Source of the DNA: CAWCGU01 sp963838095
GTDB taxonomy: Bacteria; Actinomycetota; Thermoleophilia; Solirubrobacterales; 70-9
Direction of reading: 5' to 3'
Assembly: GCA_963838095.1 (NCBI GenBank)
Contig: CAWIPO010000008.1
Coordinates: 868,001 to 932,000, forward strand
DNA length: 64,000 nt
Position numbers and translations under genes: made by a program. The notes beneath the pieces are model-generated. The model did no database searches, had not been told where the DNA came from, and saw only the letters and a program-made list of their open reading frames with translations. Positions 26,617-35,301 of this stretch are shown here, in pieces. Within the stretch, counting starts at the first letter, position 1. Every line of letters starts with the position of its first letter.

Positions 26617-28085
26617 GGCCACTCCGGCTGAGCCGCCGCCAGCTCGACGGCGCTGAAGATCGCCTTTGCCTTCTGCAGCGACTCGCGGTACTCATAGTCG
26701 GGCTTGGCGTCGGCGACGGTCCCTCCCCCGGCCTGCACGTACACATGGCCGTCCTTGATCACCACGGTGCGGATGTGGATCGCGGTGTCGAGATCGCCGT
26801 TGAAGCTCAGGTAGCCGATCGCGCCGCCGTAGGAGCCGCGTTTGTGGGGCTCGAGCTCGTCGATGATCTCCATCGCCCGCACCTTCGGTGCGCCCGAAAG
26901 CGTGCCCGCCGGGAGCACGCTGCGCAGCGCGTCCATCGCCGTGATCCCCTCGCGCAGGGTCCCCGACACCTGGCTGACGATGTGCAGCACGTGCGAATAG
27001 GTCTCGACGGCCATCAGCTCGTCCACCTGCACGGATCCGTACTCGCTCACGCGCCCGAGGTCGTTGCGGCCGAGGTCGACGAGCATGATGTGCTCCGCCC
27101 GCTCCTTCGGGTCGTTCAGGAGGTCCTCGGCGTTGCGGCGGTCCTCGTCCTCGTCGGCGCCACGCGGATAGGTCCCCGCGATCGGTCGCGTCTCCACCCT
27201 GCGGCCGGTCACCTTGACGAGCGGCTCCGGCGAGGCGCCCGCGATCTGGAAGTCGCCGAACTCGAGGAAGTACATGTACGGCGAGGGGTTGACCGTGCGT
27301 AGCGCGCGGTAGATCGAGAACGCCTCCGCGGGGGCGGGCGCCGAGAAGCGCTGCGACGGGACGACCTGGAACGCGTCGCCGGCGTGCACGTATTCGATGA
27401 TCCGGCTGACGTTGGCCTCGAACTCCTCCCTGGTCATATTCGACGTGAACTCGACCCCGTTCGAGCTAGCCGGTGCCCCCGGCGGGACGGGCACCGGCTG
27501 GCGCAGCGCGGCGCGGACATCGGCGATCGCCGCTTCGGCTCGCTCGCGATCGCCGTCGCCTCCCCAGTCGTAAGCAAGGATCGTGAGCTCGTGGTTCAGG
27601 TGGTCGAAGGCCAGCAGCACCTCGCAGACCATCAACGCCATGTCGGGCAGGCCGACGGGGTCGGGGTTCGGCGGGCCCAGGTCCTCGACGGTCCGCACCA
27701 GGTCGTAGCCCCACAGCCCGACCGCGCCGCCGGGGAACGGCGGCAGCGACTCGTCACCTGCAAGGTGGAACCCTTCGATCAGGCGAGCCGCGGCCCCGTA
27801 GGGCTCGGGCTCGGGCCGCTGCTCGCGGTTCGATCCCTGATCGATCGTCAGGGTGCCGTCGGACCACCGAAGCTCAAGCCGCGGCCTGAAGCCGAGGAAG
27901 GAATAACGACCGACGCGGCCCTGCTCGGCCGACTCGAGCAGGAAGCACGGCTTGCCGTCGCGCAGCTTCAGGAATGCGGAGACCGGCGTCTCGCAGTCGT
28001 CGACGAAGCGCTCTAGAACCGGGACGACCCGTGGTGCATCCACGCCGGTTGCCTCCGCGGACCCCGCGTCAGCGGCGGCGCTCAT
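26613..28085 (-). CDS. trpE: Anthranilate synthase component I
   Basis: 490 residues. Chorismate-binding domain with YMYFLEFGDFQIAGASPE, ETRPIAGTYPRG, LVDLGRNDLGRV, TLSGAPKVRAMEIIDELEP and YGGAIGYLSFNGDLDTAI. It makes anthranilate from chorismate with TrpG. Its ATG lies 17 bases inside the end of hisIE, so hisIE and trp genes are one transcript. Confidence 0.96.
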   Translation of the reverse strand: MSAAADAGSAEATGVDAPRVVPVLERFVDDCETPVSAFLKLRDGKPCFLLESAEQGRVGRYSFLGFRPRLELRWSDGTLTIDQGSNREQRPEPEPYGAAARLIEGFHLAGDESLPPFPGGAVGLWGYDLVRTVEDLGPPNPDPVGLPDMALMVCEVLLAFDHLNHELTILAYDWGGDGDRERAEAAIADVRAALRQPVPVPPGAPASSNGVEFTSNMTREEFEANVSRIIEYVHAGDAFQVVPSQRFSAPAPAEAFSIYRALRTVNPSPYMYFLEFGDFQIAGASPEPLVKVTGRRVETRPIAGTYPRGADEDEDRRNAEDLLNDPKERAEHIMLVDLGRNDLGRVSEYGSVQVDELMAVETYSHVLHIVSQVSGTLREGITAMDALRSVLPAGTLSGAPKVRAMEIIDELEPHKRGSYGGAIGYLSFNGDLDTAIHIRTVVIKDGHVYVQAGGGTVADAKPDYEYRESLQKAKAIFSAVELAAAQPEWP

Positions 28086-28722
28086 TCAGCTCCTCCATCA
28101 CGTCGGCGAGCGCAACCCCGCGCGAGCGCAGCAGCACCAGCAGGTGATAGAGGACGTCCGCGGCCTCGGCGGTGACCCGCTCGCCGGACTCGTCGGCGCC
28201 CGCGCGGGCGGCCTCCTCCGCCTCCTCGCGCACCTTCTCGCCGATCCTCGCCGGGTCGTCGAGGAGCTCGACCGTGTAGCTGCCCTCGGGTCGCTCGCGC
28301 TGGCGATCGGCGAGCGTGCGCTCCAGCACCGCAAGGGCCTCGTGCGCGGCGGGGATCGGCTCACCGGGAACAGCGGCGCCGTCGGGTTCACCATCGGCGC
28401 TGCCGTCGAGATCGCGGTAGAAGCAGGAGCGCTCGCCGGTGTGGCAGGCGGGGCCGGCGGGCTCGACCAGCGCAACGAGCGCATCGCAGTCGCAGTCGTA
28501 GCGAAGCTGGCGCACCCATTGCACGTTTCCCGACGTTTCGCCCTTGTGCCACAGCTCTCCCCTCGAACGGCTGAAGAAGTGCATCTCGCCGCTCTCGCGG
28601 GTTCGCTCGAGCGCTTCCTCGTTCACGTAGGCCAGCGTCAGCACCTCCCCCGTGCGCCAATCCTGGCTCACGCACGGGACGAGGCCCTGCTCGTCGAAGC
28701 GGATCAGGTCTTTTCCCGTCAT
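28069..28722 (-). CDS. hisIE: Bifunctional phosphoribosyl-AMP cyclohydrolase / phosphoribosyl-ATP pyrophosphatase
   Basis: 217 residues from ATG 28722. The HisI half (about 1-115) has LVPCVSQDWRTGEVLTLAYVN, FFSRSRGELWHKGETSGN and the Zn cysteines in DCDCDAL, ACHTGERSC. The HisE half (about 130-217) has the acidic helix EEAEEAARAG and ERVTAEAADVLYHLLVLL. It catalyses steps 2 and 3 of histidine synthesis. It is fused, as in many bacteria, and leads the trp operon. Confidence 0.94.
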   Translation of the reverse strand: MTGKDLIRFDEQGLVPCVSQDWRTGEVLTLAYVNEEALERTRESGEMHFFSRSRGELWHKGETSGNVQWVRQLRYDCDCDALVALVEPAGPACHTGERSCFYRDLDGSADGEPDGAAVPGEPIPAAHEALAVLERTLADRQRERPEGSYTVELLDDPARIGEKVREEAEEAARAGADESGERVTAEAADVLYHLLVLLRSRGVALADVMEELNERRR

Positions 28723-28747
28723 TGCTGGGAGTTTAGGAGGGCCCCGG

Positions 28748-29638
28748 CTACTCGATCCCGAGCCGGTCGAGCAGAGCGTCGTCACGCCGCCAATGCTCGC
28801 GCACCCTCACCTGCAGGTCCAGGTACACGCGGGCGCCGAGCTCGCGCTCGAGCTCCTTGCGAGCCCCGGTGCCGATCTCGCGGATCATCCGGCCGTCGCG
28901 GCCGATCAGGATTCCGCGCTGGGACTCGGACTCGACCCAAAGCTGCGCGCGGACGGTGGCGAGGCCGTCGTCGCGCTCGCTGACCTCCTGCACCGCCACC
29001 TCGACCGCGTGCGGCAGCTCGTGGCGGGTCCGCTTCAGCACCTGCTCGCGGATCAGCTCGGCGAGGTGCACCTCGCTCGGCTGATCGGTTCGGTCCTCCG
29101 GGGGGTAGAGGAGCTCCCCCTCGGGCAGCAGCTCCGTCAGCCGGGCGATCAGCGGCGCGAGCCCGCTGCCCCGCTTCGCCGACACGGGGAAGACCTCGTC
29201 CACGATCTCAAGCTCGGCGGCGTCGGAGAGCACCTTCACCGTCTCGGGATCCGAGAGGCGGTCGCACTTGTTCACGGCGCAGATCACCCGTGTCTCGCTC
29301 CCAGCCGTCAGCAGGTGGCGGGCGATGAATCGATCGCCCGGCCCGACTCCCTGTTCGCCGTTCAGCACCAGCACCACCGCGTCGGCGTCGTCCAGCTCCC
29401 GCACCACCCGTCGCTGCATCCGCTCGGTGAGCACGTCGCGCGGCCGCTGCACCCCTGGAAGGTCCACGAGCACCATCTGCCACCCCTCGGCGAGATCGGT
29501 GGCGACGCCGCGGACCGCGCGCCGGGTCGTCTGCGGGCGGTCGGAGACGATCGCGACCTTCGCCCCGACGATCGCGTTGGCGAGCGTCGACTTGCCGACG
29601 TTCGGCCGTCCGGCGAGGCCGACGAAGCCCGACCTCAA
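28748..29638 (-). CDS. era: GTPase Era (16S rRNA assembly)
   Basis: 296 residues from TTG 29638, overlapping the ybeY stop as TTGA. G1 GRPNVGKST, G3 DLPG, G4 NKCD, and a C-terminal KH domain with GILIGRDGRMIREIG. It binds 16S rRNA in 30S maturation. Last gene of the yqeY-phoH-ybeY-era block. Confidence 0.95.
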   Translation of the reverse strand: MRSGFVGLAGRPNVGKSTLANAIVGAKVAIVSDRPQTTRRAVRGVATDLAEGWQMVLVDLPGVQRPRDVLTERMQRRVVRELDDADAVVLVLNGEQGVGPGDRFIARHLLTAGSETRVICAVNKCDRLSDPETVKVLSDAAELEIVDEVFPVSAKRGSGLAPLIARLTELLPEGELLYPPEDRTDQPSEVHLAELIREQVLKRTRHELPHAVEVAVQEVSERDDGLATVRAQLWVESESQRGILIGRDGRMIREIGTGARKELERELGARVYLDLQVRVREHWRRDDALLDRLGIE

Positions 29639-30009
29639 CGCAGCTGCTCCATAACCCGCGCCTGCAGCTCCAGCATCTCACCGTCGTCGGCATCGTGGTC
29701 ATAGCCGCAAAGGTGGAGGACGCCGTGGACGGCGGCCTCTGGCACGTCGGCGGCGTGCTGCGGGCAGATGACGACGTCCCCGAGCTCGCGCGGTCCGGAC
29801 ACCTCTCGCGGGCCGTCGAGAGGGAACGAGAGCACGTCGGTGGGTCGATCGAGGTCGCGATGCTCGCGATTCAGCTCCTGGATCCGGTCGGCTTCGACGA
29901 GCTCGACAGACAGATGGCCGTCGTGAACGCCGGCCGCGATCAGCGTGGCCCTTACTGCGTTATGGAGCTCGGGCGGCACGTCGACCAGGTCGACCGAGCC
30001 CTGGCTCAA
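29635..30009 (-). CDS. ybeY: Endoribonuclease YbeY (rRNA maturation factor)
   Basis: 124 residues from TTG 30009, which overlaps the phoH stop as TTGA. Zinc site HGVLHLCGYDHD near the C-terminus and TDVLSFPLD in the middle. Single-strand RNase for rRNA 3' end processing and quality control. Confidence 0.95.
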   Translation of the reverse strand: MSQGSVDLVDVPPELHNAVRATLIAAGVHDGHLSVELVEADRIQELNREHRDLDRPTDVLSFPLDGPREVSGPRELGDVVICPQHAADVPEAAVHGVLHLCGYDHDADDGEMLELQARVMEQLR

Positions 30010-30956
30010 CTGTCCTGGCGCTCGGCGTAGGCGCCGTAAGCCGCGACGATCCGCTGCACGAGCTGGTGGCGGACGACGTCCTCGCCTCCGAAGCGCACGA
30101 ACGAGATGTCCTCGACCTCGGACAGGATCTCGCCGATCACGACCAGGCCGGAGCGCTGGTGGCGCGGCAGATCAATCTGCGTGATGTCGCCGGTCACCGC
30201 CATCCGCGACCCGAAACCGAGCCGGGTGAGGAACATCTTCATCTGCTCGGGGCTGGTGTTCTGGGCCTCGTCGAGGATCACGAACGAGTCATTGACCGTC
30301 CGGCCCCGCATGAACCCCAGCGGCGCGACCTCGATGATCCCGTTCTCGAAATACGAGTTCACGCGCTCCGGGTCGAGCATGTCGTAGAGGGCGTCGAAGA
30401 GCGGGCGCAAGTAGGGGTCGACCTTCGCGGCGATGTCGCCGGGCAGGAACCCGAGCCTCTCCCCCGCCTCGACCGCCGGGCGGGTGAGGATCACGCGGCT
30501 GACCTCGCGCGCGTCCAGCGCGGCCACCGCCATCGCCACCGCGAGGAACGTCTTCCCGGTGCCCGCGGGGCCGATGCCGAAGGTGATCGTGTGATTGCGG
30601 ATCGAGTCCACGTAGCGCTTCTGGTTCACGGTCCGCGGTGCGACCTTGGTGCCGCGGTGTCGCCAGATCACGTCTTCGAGCACCGCCGACGGGCTCTCGT
30701 CCTCGTCGAGTGCCCCGCTGACCGCCCCCACAGTTCCCGGGCTCACCTGGTGACCGCGCTCGATCAGGCCCACCAGCTCGTCGACGATCGTCTCGGCCGA
30801 GCGCACTTCGCTCGCCTCACCCTCGAGGGTGAGGACGTTTCCGCGCAGATAGAGCTCGCAGTCGAGCTGCTCCTCGAGCTCGCGAAGGACCGAGTCGGCG
30901 GATCCCGCCAGCTCAGCGGCCACCTGGTTGTCGAGCGTGAGCTGCCGGCGCGCCAA
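30006..30956 (-). CDS. phoH: PhoH-like ATPase
   Basis: 316 residues from TTG 30956. N-terminal KH-like region (1-110); ATPase core with Walker A GPAGTGKTFLA, FVILDEAQNT as Walker B, and TGDITQIDLPRHQRSGL. The phoH-ybeY-era order is widely conserved and ties it to RNA metabolism. Confidence 0.94.
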   Translation of the reverse strand: MARRQLTLDNQVAAELAGSADSVLRELEEQLDCELYLRGNVLTLEGEASEVRSAETIVDELVGLIERGHQVSPGTVGAVSGALDEDESPSAVLEDVIWRHRGTKVAPRTVNQKRYVDSIRNHTITFGIGPAGTGKTFLAVAMAVAALDAREVSRVILTRPAVEAGERLGFLPGDIAAKVDPYLRPLFDALYDMLDPERVNSYFENGIIEVAPLGFMRGRTVNDSFVILDEAQNTSPEQMKMFLTRLGFGSRMAVTGDITQIDLPRHQRSGLVVIGEILSEVEDISFVRFGGEDVVRHQLVQRIVAAYGAYAERQDS

Positions 30957-30960
30957 GAAG

Positions 30961-31392
30961 TCAGCTGCCCAGCCTCTCCCGGACAGCGGCGCTGACCCGC
31001 TTGCCGTCGGCGCGACCGCCGACCTTCGGCATCACGGCACCCATCACCTTGCCCATGTCTCCCTGGGCCGAGGCGCCGGTTTCGGCGATCGCTTCGTCCA
31101 CGAGCGCCTGAAGCTCATCGTCGGGGAGCTGTGCCGGCAGGTACTCCTCGATCAGCTTCGCCTCGCTCTCCTCTGCGGCGGCGCGCTCCTCGCTGCCTCC
31201 ACCCCGGAATGCCTCCGCCGCCTCGAGCCGGCGCTTGTGCTCACGGCGCAGGACCGCGATCTCATCGTCGTCCCCCAGCTTCGCGTCCTGCTGAAGCGCG
31301 CTTGCGAGCATGCGCAGCGTCCCGACACGCTCCTTCTCGCGTGCCTTCATCGCCACACGGGTATCGGTTTGGACCTGTTCGAGAATCGTCAC
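30961..31392 (-). CDS. yqeY: GatB/YqeY domain protein
   Basis: 143 residues from GTG 31392, overlapping the upstream gene's stop as GTGA. Family signatures: AMKAREKERVGTLRML, LIEEYLPAQLPDDEL, GDMGKVMGAVMPKVGGRADGK. It resembles the tRNA-binding tail domain of GatB; its exact role is uncertain, with a link to tRNA or amino-acid metabolism suggested. Confidence 0.9.
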   Translation of the reverse strand: MTILEQVQTDTRVAMKAREKERVGTLRMLASALQQDAKLGDDDEIAVLRREHKRRLEAAEAFRGGGSEERAAAEESEAKLIEEYLPAQLPDDELQALVDEAIAETGASAQGDMGKVMGAVMPKVGGRADGKRVSAAVRERLGS

Positions 31393-31934
31393 GCAGGCGA
31401 TGGTAGCCCGGCGAGCAGCGTGTCCGGCTGTCCGGGACCGGGAGGCGTCCCATCGTTCGCGATCCCGCCGGGCAGTGGCTGGGCCCGCCTGCGTTGAAGC
31501 TCAGCCTGCGCCTCTGCGCTGAACCACAGCCCCACCGCCCGCGCCGCGGCCTCGGGGCTCAGCCCGCGGTTCCGGCGCCGGGTCGATCGCACGGTGGTGT
31601 CGAACACGTGCTCCAGGTGGCGAAGGCGCGGCATCTGCTTCGCCAGCCGAGGGCGCTCGCACGCAACCCCCTTGATGGTCGGATCGCAGCGAGAGCGCCA
31701 GAACCAGCGTCGCCCGTAGTGCGCCGGATACATGACTCGAAGCATCACTCCGACGGGGCAACCTCCACGCTCGCGGTCCTTGAACAGACGGCCAGCGACC
31801 AGCGAGTCGGGGTCGCTCTCGATCCCCTCGATCATCGCCAACAACATCTCGGTGGGCAGGCCGCGAAGCGACCGCTTCAGGATCGGCGCGCGGTCGAAGA
31901 TGACTGCATCGGGGATGACGGGTCGCGGGTCCAT
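31389..31934 (-). CDS. Uncharacterised protein coupled to yqeY
   Basis: 181 residues, no family recognised. Basic, with KRSLRGLPTEMLLAMIEGIE, RLFKDRERGGCPVGVMLRVM, YPAHYGRRWFWRSRCDP and RGLSPEAAARAVGLWFSAEA. It has three Cys, no signal peptide and no membrane segment. Coding is supported by the GTGA overlap with yqeY and normal GC codon use. The Cys and Trp/Arg-rich centre could be a nucleic-acid-binding surface; that is a guess. Confidence 0.6.
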   Translation of the reverse strand: MDPRPVIPDAVIFDRAPILKRSLRGLPTEMLLAMIEGIESDPDSLVAGRLFKDRERGGCPVGVMLRVMYPAHYGRRWFWRSRCDPTIKGVACERPRLAKQMPRLRHLEHVFDTTVRSTRRRNRGLSPEAAARAVGLWFSAEAQAELQRRRAQPLPGGIANDGTPPGPGQPDTLLAGLPSPA

Positions 31935-32002
31935 CCCAGCGGCGTTTGCTCCCTTGGGAGTTGGCCCGAAAACGATACCGCCGGTCCGGCTCCGGGGCGG
32001 GC

Positions 32003-32821
32003 CTAGATCTGCTCGACGTCCCCCAGCGGCATCTGCAGAAACCGGGTTCCGAGCTCGCGAAACGATTCGATGTCGCCGGTGCAGAGGAAGCGGTAGTCGC
32101 CCTCCTCGCTGCTCTCGCTGAGCAGGCCGCGCGCTTCGAGGATCCGCTGGGATGCGGCAGCAACGGCGTGACCGGCGCTGACGAGGCGAACGTCGCGGCC
32201 GAGCATCCGCTGCAGCATCGGGGCGACCAGCGGGTAGTGCGTGCTGCCGAGGACGACGGTGTCGACGTCGGCTCGCTTCAGCGGCGCGCAGTAGGAGCGC
32301 ACTGTCTCGACCACCCCCTCGTCGAAGGGAAAGCCGTTCTGGATGATCGGTGCGAGGTCGTGCGCTGCCACCTCGCTCACCTCTAGGCCTCGCCCCTGTC
32401 TCTGAAGCGCCTGGCGGTACGCCCCGCTGTCCACGGTGGCCGGCGTGGCGAGGATCCCGACCCGGCCGGACTCGGTGATCGCGGCGGCGATCTCGGCCGC
32501 GGGCTCGACAACGCCCACGGCTTCGACGCCGTGCTCGTCGGCGATCTCGGAAGCGAGGTCGAGGCCGGCGGCCGTGGCCGAGTTGCAGGCGATGATCAGC
32601 AGCTTCGCGCCGCGCTCGAGAAGCAGGCGGCTGTTGCGCTCGACGTACCCGCGAAGCTCGTCCCGAGTCTTCGTCCCGTAGGGAAAGTGGGCGCTATCGC
32701 CGAGGTAGACGAAGTCCTCGGCGGGAAGCGACACGAGCAGCTCGTGCAGCACCGTCAGACCGCCGACGCCCGAATCGAAGACCGCGATCGGGAGCTCGGC
32801 TGTCGGCGATGCGGCCGTCAG
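32003..32821 (-). CDS. murI: Glutamate racemase (second catalytic Cys replaced by Ser)
   Basis: 272 residues. N-terminal AVFDSGVGGLTVL, first catalytic Cys in IIACNSATAAG; the second motif, usually GCTHYP, reads GSTHYPLVAP. No ATG, GTG or TTG precedes the DSGVGG motif in frame; CTG 32821 overlaps the upstream stop as CTGA, matching the NTGA overlaps seen elsewhere here, so I propose a CTG start. It would supply D-glutamate for peptidoglycan. The missing second Cys makes the racemisation mechanism uncertain, though the rest of the fold is intact. Confidence 0.85.
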   Translation of the reverse strand: MTAASPTAELPIAVFDSGVGGLTVLHELLVSLPAEDFVYLGDSAHFPYGTKTRDELRGYVERNSRLLLERGAKLLIIACNSATAAGLDLASEIADEHGVEAVGVVEPAAEIAAAITESGRVGILATPATVDSGAYRQALQRQGRGLEVSEVAAHDLAPIIQNGFPFDEGVVETVRSYCAPLKRADVDTVVLGSTHYPLVAPMLQRMLGRDVRLVSAGHAVAAASQRILEARGLLSESSEEGDYRFLCTGDIESFRELGTRFLQMPLGDVEQI

Positions 32822-33306
32822 GGCTTGACGACCATGAAGAAGATGGTCGCCAGGATCACGATCCCGGCGAGGGTGCCGACCTGGGCGATCCGCTTCGAGA
32901 CCGCCCAATACTCGTCGCTGAACTCGACCTCGCCGGTCCCCGCGGCGGCGATGTCGCGCTCGGCGAGCCTCATCGCCTTCCGCCCCTGGGGGTTGAAGAA
33001 GCCGTGTGCGAGCCCGAGGAGGACGATCACCGCGGTCAGCCCCACGGTCACGAACAGGTCGCCGAAGTCCCACGCGTCGATGACCAGGTAGATACCGGCG
33101 GCGATCAGGACGATCGCGCCGGGCGTGAGGAGGTAGTTCGTCGCTCTCTCGGTTGCCCGCCACATCGTCGGGACGCCGCGCGGGTTCGTGCGCTCGGTGA
33201 CCACCTGGAAGAACGCGTAGCCGAACGTGGGCCCGAAGGCAACCACCGCGGCCGCGACGTGGATGAAGGCGACCAACTCGTAGGAGCCGATCTCGGCCAG
33301 GACCAT
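32818..33306 (-). CDS. DUF2269-like integral membrane protein
   Basis: 162 residues from ATG 33306 (ATG 33318 also possible). Four membrane segments: ELVAFIHVAAAVVAFGPTFG, YLLTPGAIVLIAAGIYLVI, LFVTVGLTAVIVLLGLAHGF and VGTLAGIVILATIFFMVV. The His in FIHVAAA fits predicted integral membrane proteins of the DUF2269 type. Function unknown. It is coupled to murI by CTGA and follows prmA by 31 bases. Confidence 0.75.
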   Translation of the reverse strand: MVLAEIGSYELVAFIHVAAAVVAFGPTFGYAFFQVVTERTNPRGVPTMWRATERATNYLLTPGAIVLIAAGIYLVIDAWDFGDLFVTVGLTAVIVLLGLAHGFFNPQGRKAMRLAERDIAAAGTGEVEFSDEYWAVSKRIAQVGTLAGIVILATIFFMVVKP

Positions 33307-33337
33307 GGGCCGGAACATACCCGCTTGGGTGGACCGC

Positions 33338-34168
33338 TCACGAGGCGAGAAGGCAGGCGGCCCACTCGCCCTCGTGGACGCGCCTGTGCTCGCTGAGGCC
33401 GTGCGCGGAGAACACCTCGACGACGCCGTCGACCTCCGCGTGGAGCATCCCGGAGCACAGCAGGCGCGCGGGAGGCTGCTCGATCCGCTTCGCGACCTCA
33501 CGCAGCACCGGCGCCGTCAGGTTCGCGGTCACAGTGGGTGCCCACGGTGCCGATTGCTCGCGCAGGTTGCGGCGCGAGAACTCGATCTCGACGTCGTTCA
33601 GGGCGGCGTTGGAAGCGGCGGCCTCGAGCGCCGCGGATTCGCTGTCACAAGCGTTCACCGGGCCGAAGCCGAGCTTGACCGCGGCGATCGCGAGCACGCC
33701 CGAGCCCGTGCCCCAGTCGGCGAGCGGCCCCAGCCTGGCGCCCTCATCGGCGAACCCGAGCAGCAACTCCAGGCAAAGACGGGTTGTCTGGTGAGCGCCA
33801 GTTCCGAAGGCGCGGCCCGGATCGATCACGATCTCGACTGCATTCCGAGCCGCCGACGGCTGCTCGTCGCCCTCGACCCACGACGGGCGGACGATCAGCC
33901 TGTTCGCAACGACGACGGGCCGATGGAAGTCGCGCCAGGCGTCGGCCCAGTCGTCAGGAATCTCGGTGGTCTCGATCTCGACGAGCCCGTCGCCCGCCGC
34001 GGCCCGCAGGTCGGGGAGCTCCGGCAGCTCACCGGGCGGACCGTAGATCGCGTATTCGACGTAGGTCTCGCCATGCTCCTCCTCGACGCCGTCGGGGACC
34101 AGCTGCACGAGCTCCGCGAGCACCCGCTCGGCGGCCTCGGGAGCACAGCGAACAGCGAGGCGGATCAC
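33338..34168 (-). CDS. prmA: Ribosomal protein L11 methyltransferase
   Basis: 276 residues from GTG 34168, overlapping the dnaJ stop as GTGA. N-terminal L11-binding domain, then PGRAFGTGAHQTTRLCLELL and the SAM site LADWGTGSGVLAIAAVKLG; VTANLTAPVL is motif IV. It trimethylates L11. dnaJ-prmA adjacency is common. Confidence 0.93.
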   Translation of the reverse strand: MIRLAVRCAPEAAERVLAELVQLVPDGVEEEHGETYVEYAIYGPPGELPELPDLRAAAGDGLVEIETTEIPDDWADAWRDFHRPVVVANRLIVRPSWVEGDEQPSAARNAVEIVIDPGRAFGTGAHQTTRLCLELLLGFADEGARLGPLADWGTGSGVLAIAAVKLGFGPVNACDSESAALEAAASNAALNDVEIEFSRRNLREQSAPWAPTVTANLTAPVLREVAKRIEQPPARLLCSGMLHAEVDGVVEVFSAHGLSEHRRVHEGEWAACLLAS

Positions 34169-35289
34169 CCGAAGGCGCGGCGGACCTTGGAGAAAAGGCC
34201 CTCCCGCCGGGGGCCCATGTTCTCGTCGGTGAGGCTGTCGGCGAGAGTGCGGGCGAGCCGGCGCTGCTCGTCGTCGAGGTTGGCCGGGACGAGAATCCTG
34301 ATCACCACGTAATGGTCCCCGCGGCCCGAACGCCGAAGCGCCGGCAGGCCGAGGCCCCGCAACGGAAGCTGCTCTCCGTGCTGCGTCCCGGGCGGGATCA
34401 CGAGCTCGCGCCGATCGCCGAGGGTCTCGACCTCGATCGTGGTCCCGAGCATGGCGTCGGTCGCGGCCAGCTCCACGACCGTGATCAGATCGGGGCCCTC
34501 GCGGTGGAAACGCTCGTCCTCGGCCACCCGTACGACCACGTAGAGGTCGCCCGCGCGCCCTCCGGGCTCCCCAGCGTGGCCGCCGCCGGCGACTCGAATC
34601 CGCTGGCCCGACTCGATTCCGGCCGGAATGTCCACCTCGAAGGTGCGCTTCGCGGCCTCGCGGCCCGTCCCTCGGCAGCGCTCGCAGGGCTGCTCCGGCG
34701 CCTTTCCCGCGCCTCCACACCGATCGCATGGGACCGCTCGCACGAGCTGACCGAAGGCCGTATTGCTCACCTGCCGCAGCTGACCCGCGCCGCCGCAGTC
34801 GGGACACGTGCGAATCGGCGTTCCGGGCTCGGCTCCGTTGCCGTTGCAGTGCTCGCAGGCCCGAACCGCATCGAAGCTCAGCTCCCGGCTCGTCCCGGTG
34901 AGCACCTCACCCAGCGTGATCTCCACCTGCGCAGCGATGTCGCCGCCGCTCGCGGGCCCGCGACTTCCGAAACCGAAGAGATCTCCGAACAGAGGGTCGG
35001 ATCGCCCGAAGAAGGCCTGGAAGATGTCCTCGACGCTGCCGAACGAATGCGGCGAGAACCCGCCCGAGCGAAGCCCCTCGTGCCCGAAGGCGTCGTAGGT
35101 CCGCCGCTGCTCCGGGTCGGAAAGGACCTCGTATGCCTCCGCGGCCTGCTTGAACTTTGCCTCGGCCTCCGGGTCCTCGGTGTTGACGTCCGGGTGCAGC
35201 TCGCGCGCGAGCCGGCGAAACTGCTTCTTGATCTCCGCGTCGCTGGCGCCGCGGTCGACGCCGAGGGTCTCGTAGTAGTCGTTGGGCAT
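34165..35289 (-). CDS. dnaJ: Chaperone DnaJ
   Basis: 374 residues. J domain 1-70 with HPDVN, then a short Gly/Phe region with FGSVEDIFQAFFG, four zinc repeats (CEHCNGNG, CPDCGGAG, CDRCGGAG, CERCRGTG) and the C-terminal peptide-binding domain. It is a co-chaperone of DnaK. It lies 12 bases after hrcA and is therefore likely under HrcA control; dnaK and grpE are not in this window. Confidence 0.97.
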   Translation of the reverse strand: MPNDYYETLGVDRGASDAEIKKQFRRLARELHPDVNTEDPEAEAKFKQAAEAYEVLSDPEQRRTYDAFGHEGLRSGGFSPHSFGSVEDIFQAFFGRSDPLFGDLFGFGSRGPASGGDIAAQVEITLGEVLTGTSRELSFDAVRACEHCNGNGAEPGTPIRTCPDCGGAGQLRQVSNTAFGQLVRAVPCDRCGGAGKAPEQPCERCRGTGREAAKRTFEVDIPAGIESGQRIRVAGGGHAGEPGGRAGDLYVVVRVAEDERFHREGPDLITVVELAATDAMLGTTIEVETLGDRRELVIPPGTQHGEQLPLRGLGLPALRRSGRGDHYVVIRILVPANLDDEQRRLARTLADSLTDENMGPRREGLFSKVRRAFG

Positions 35290-35301
35290 CGTGGCTAAGA
35301 C

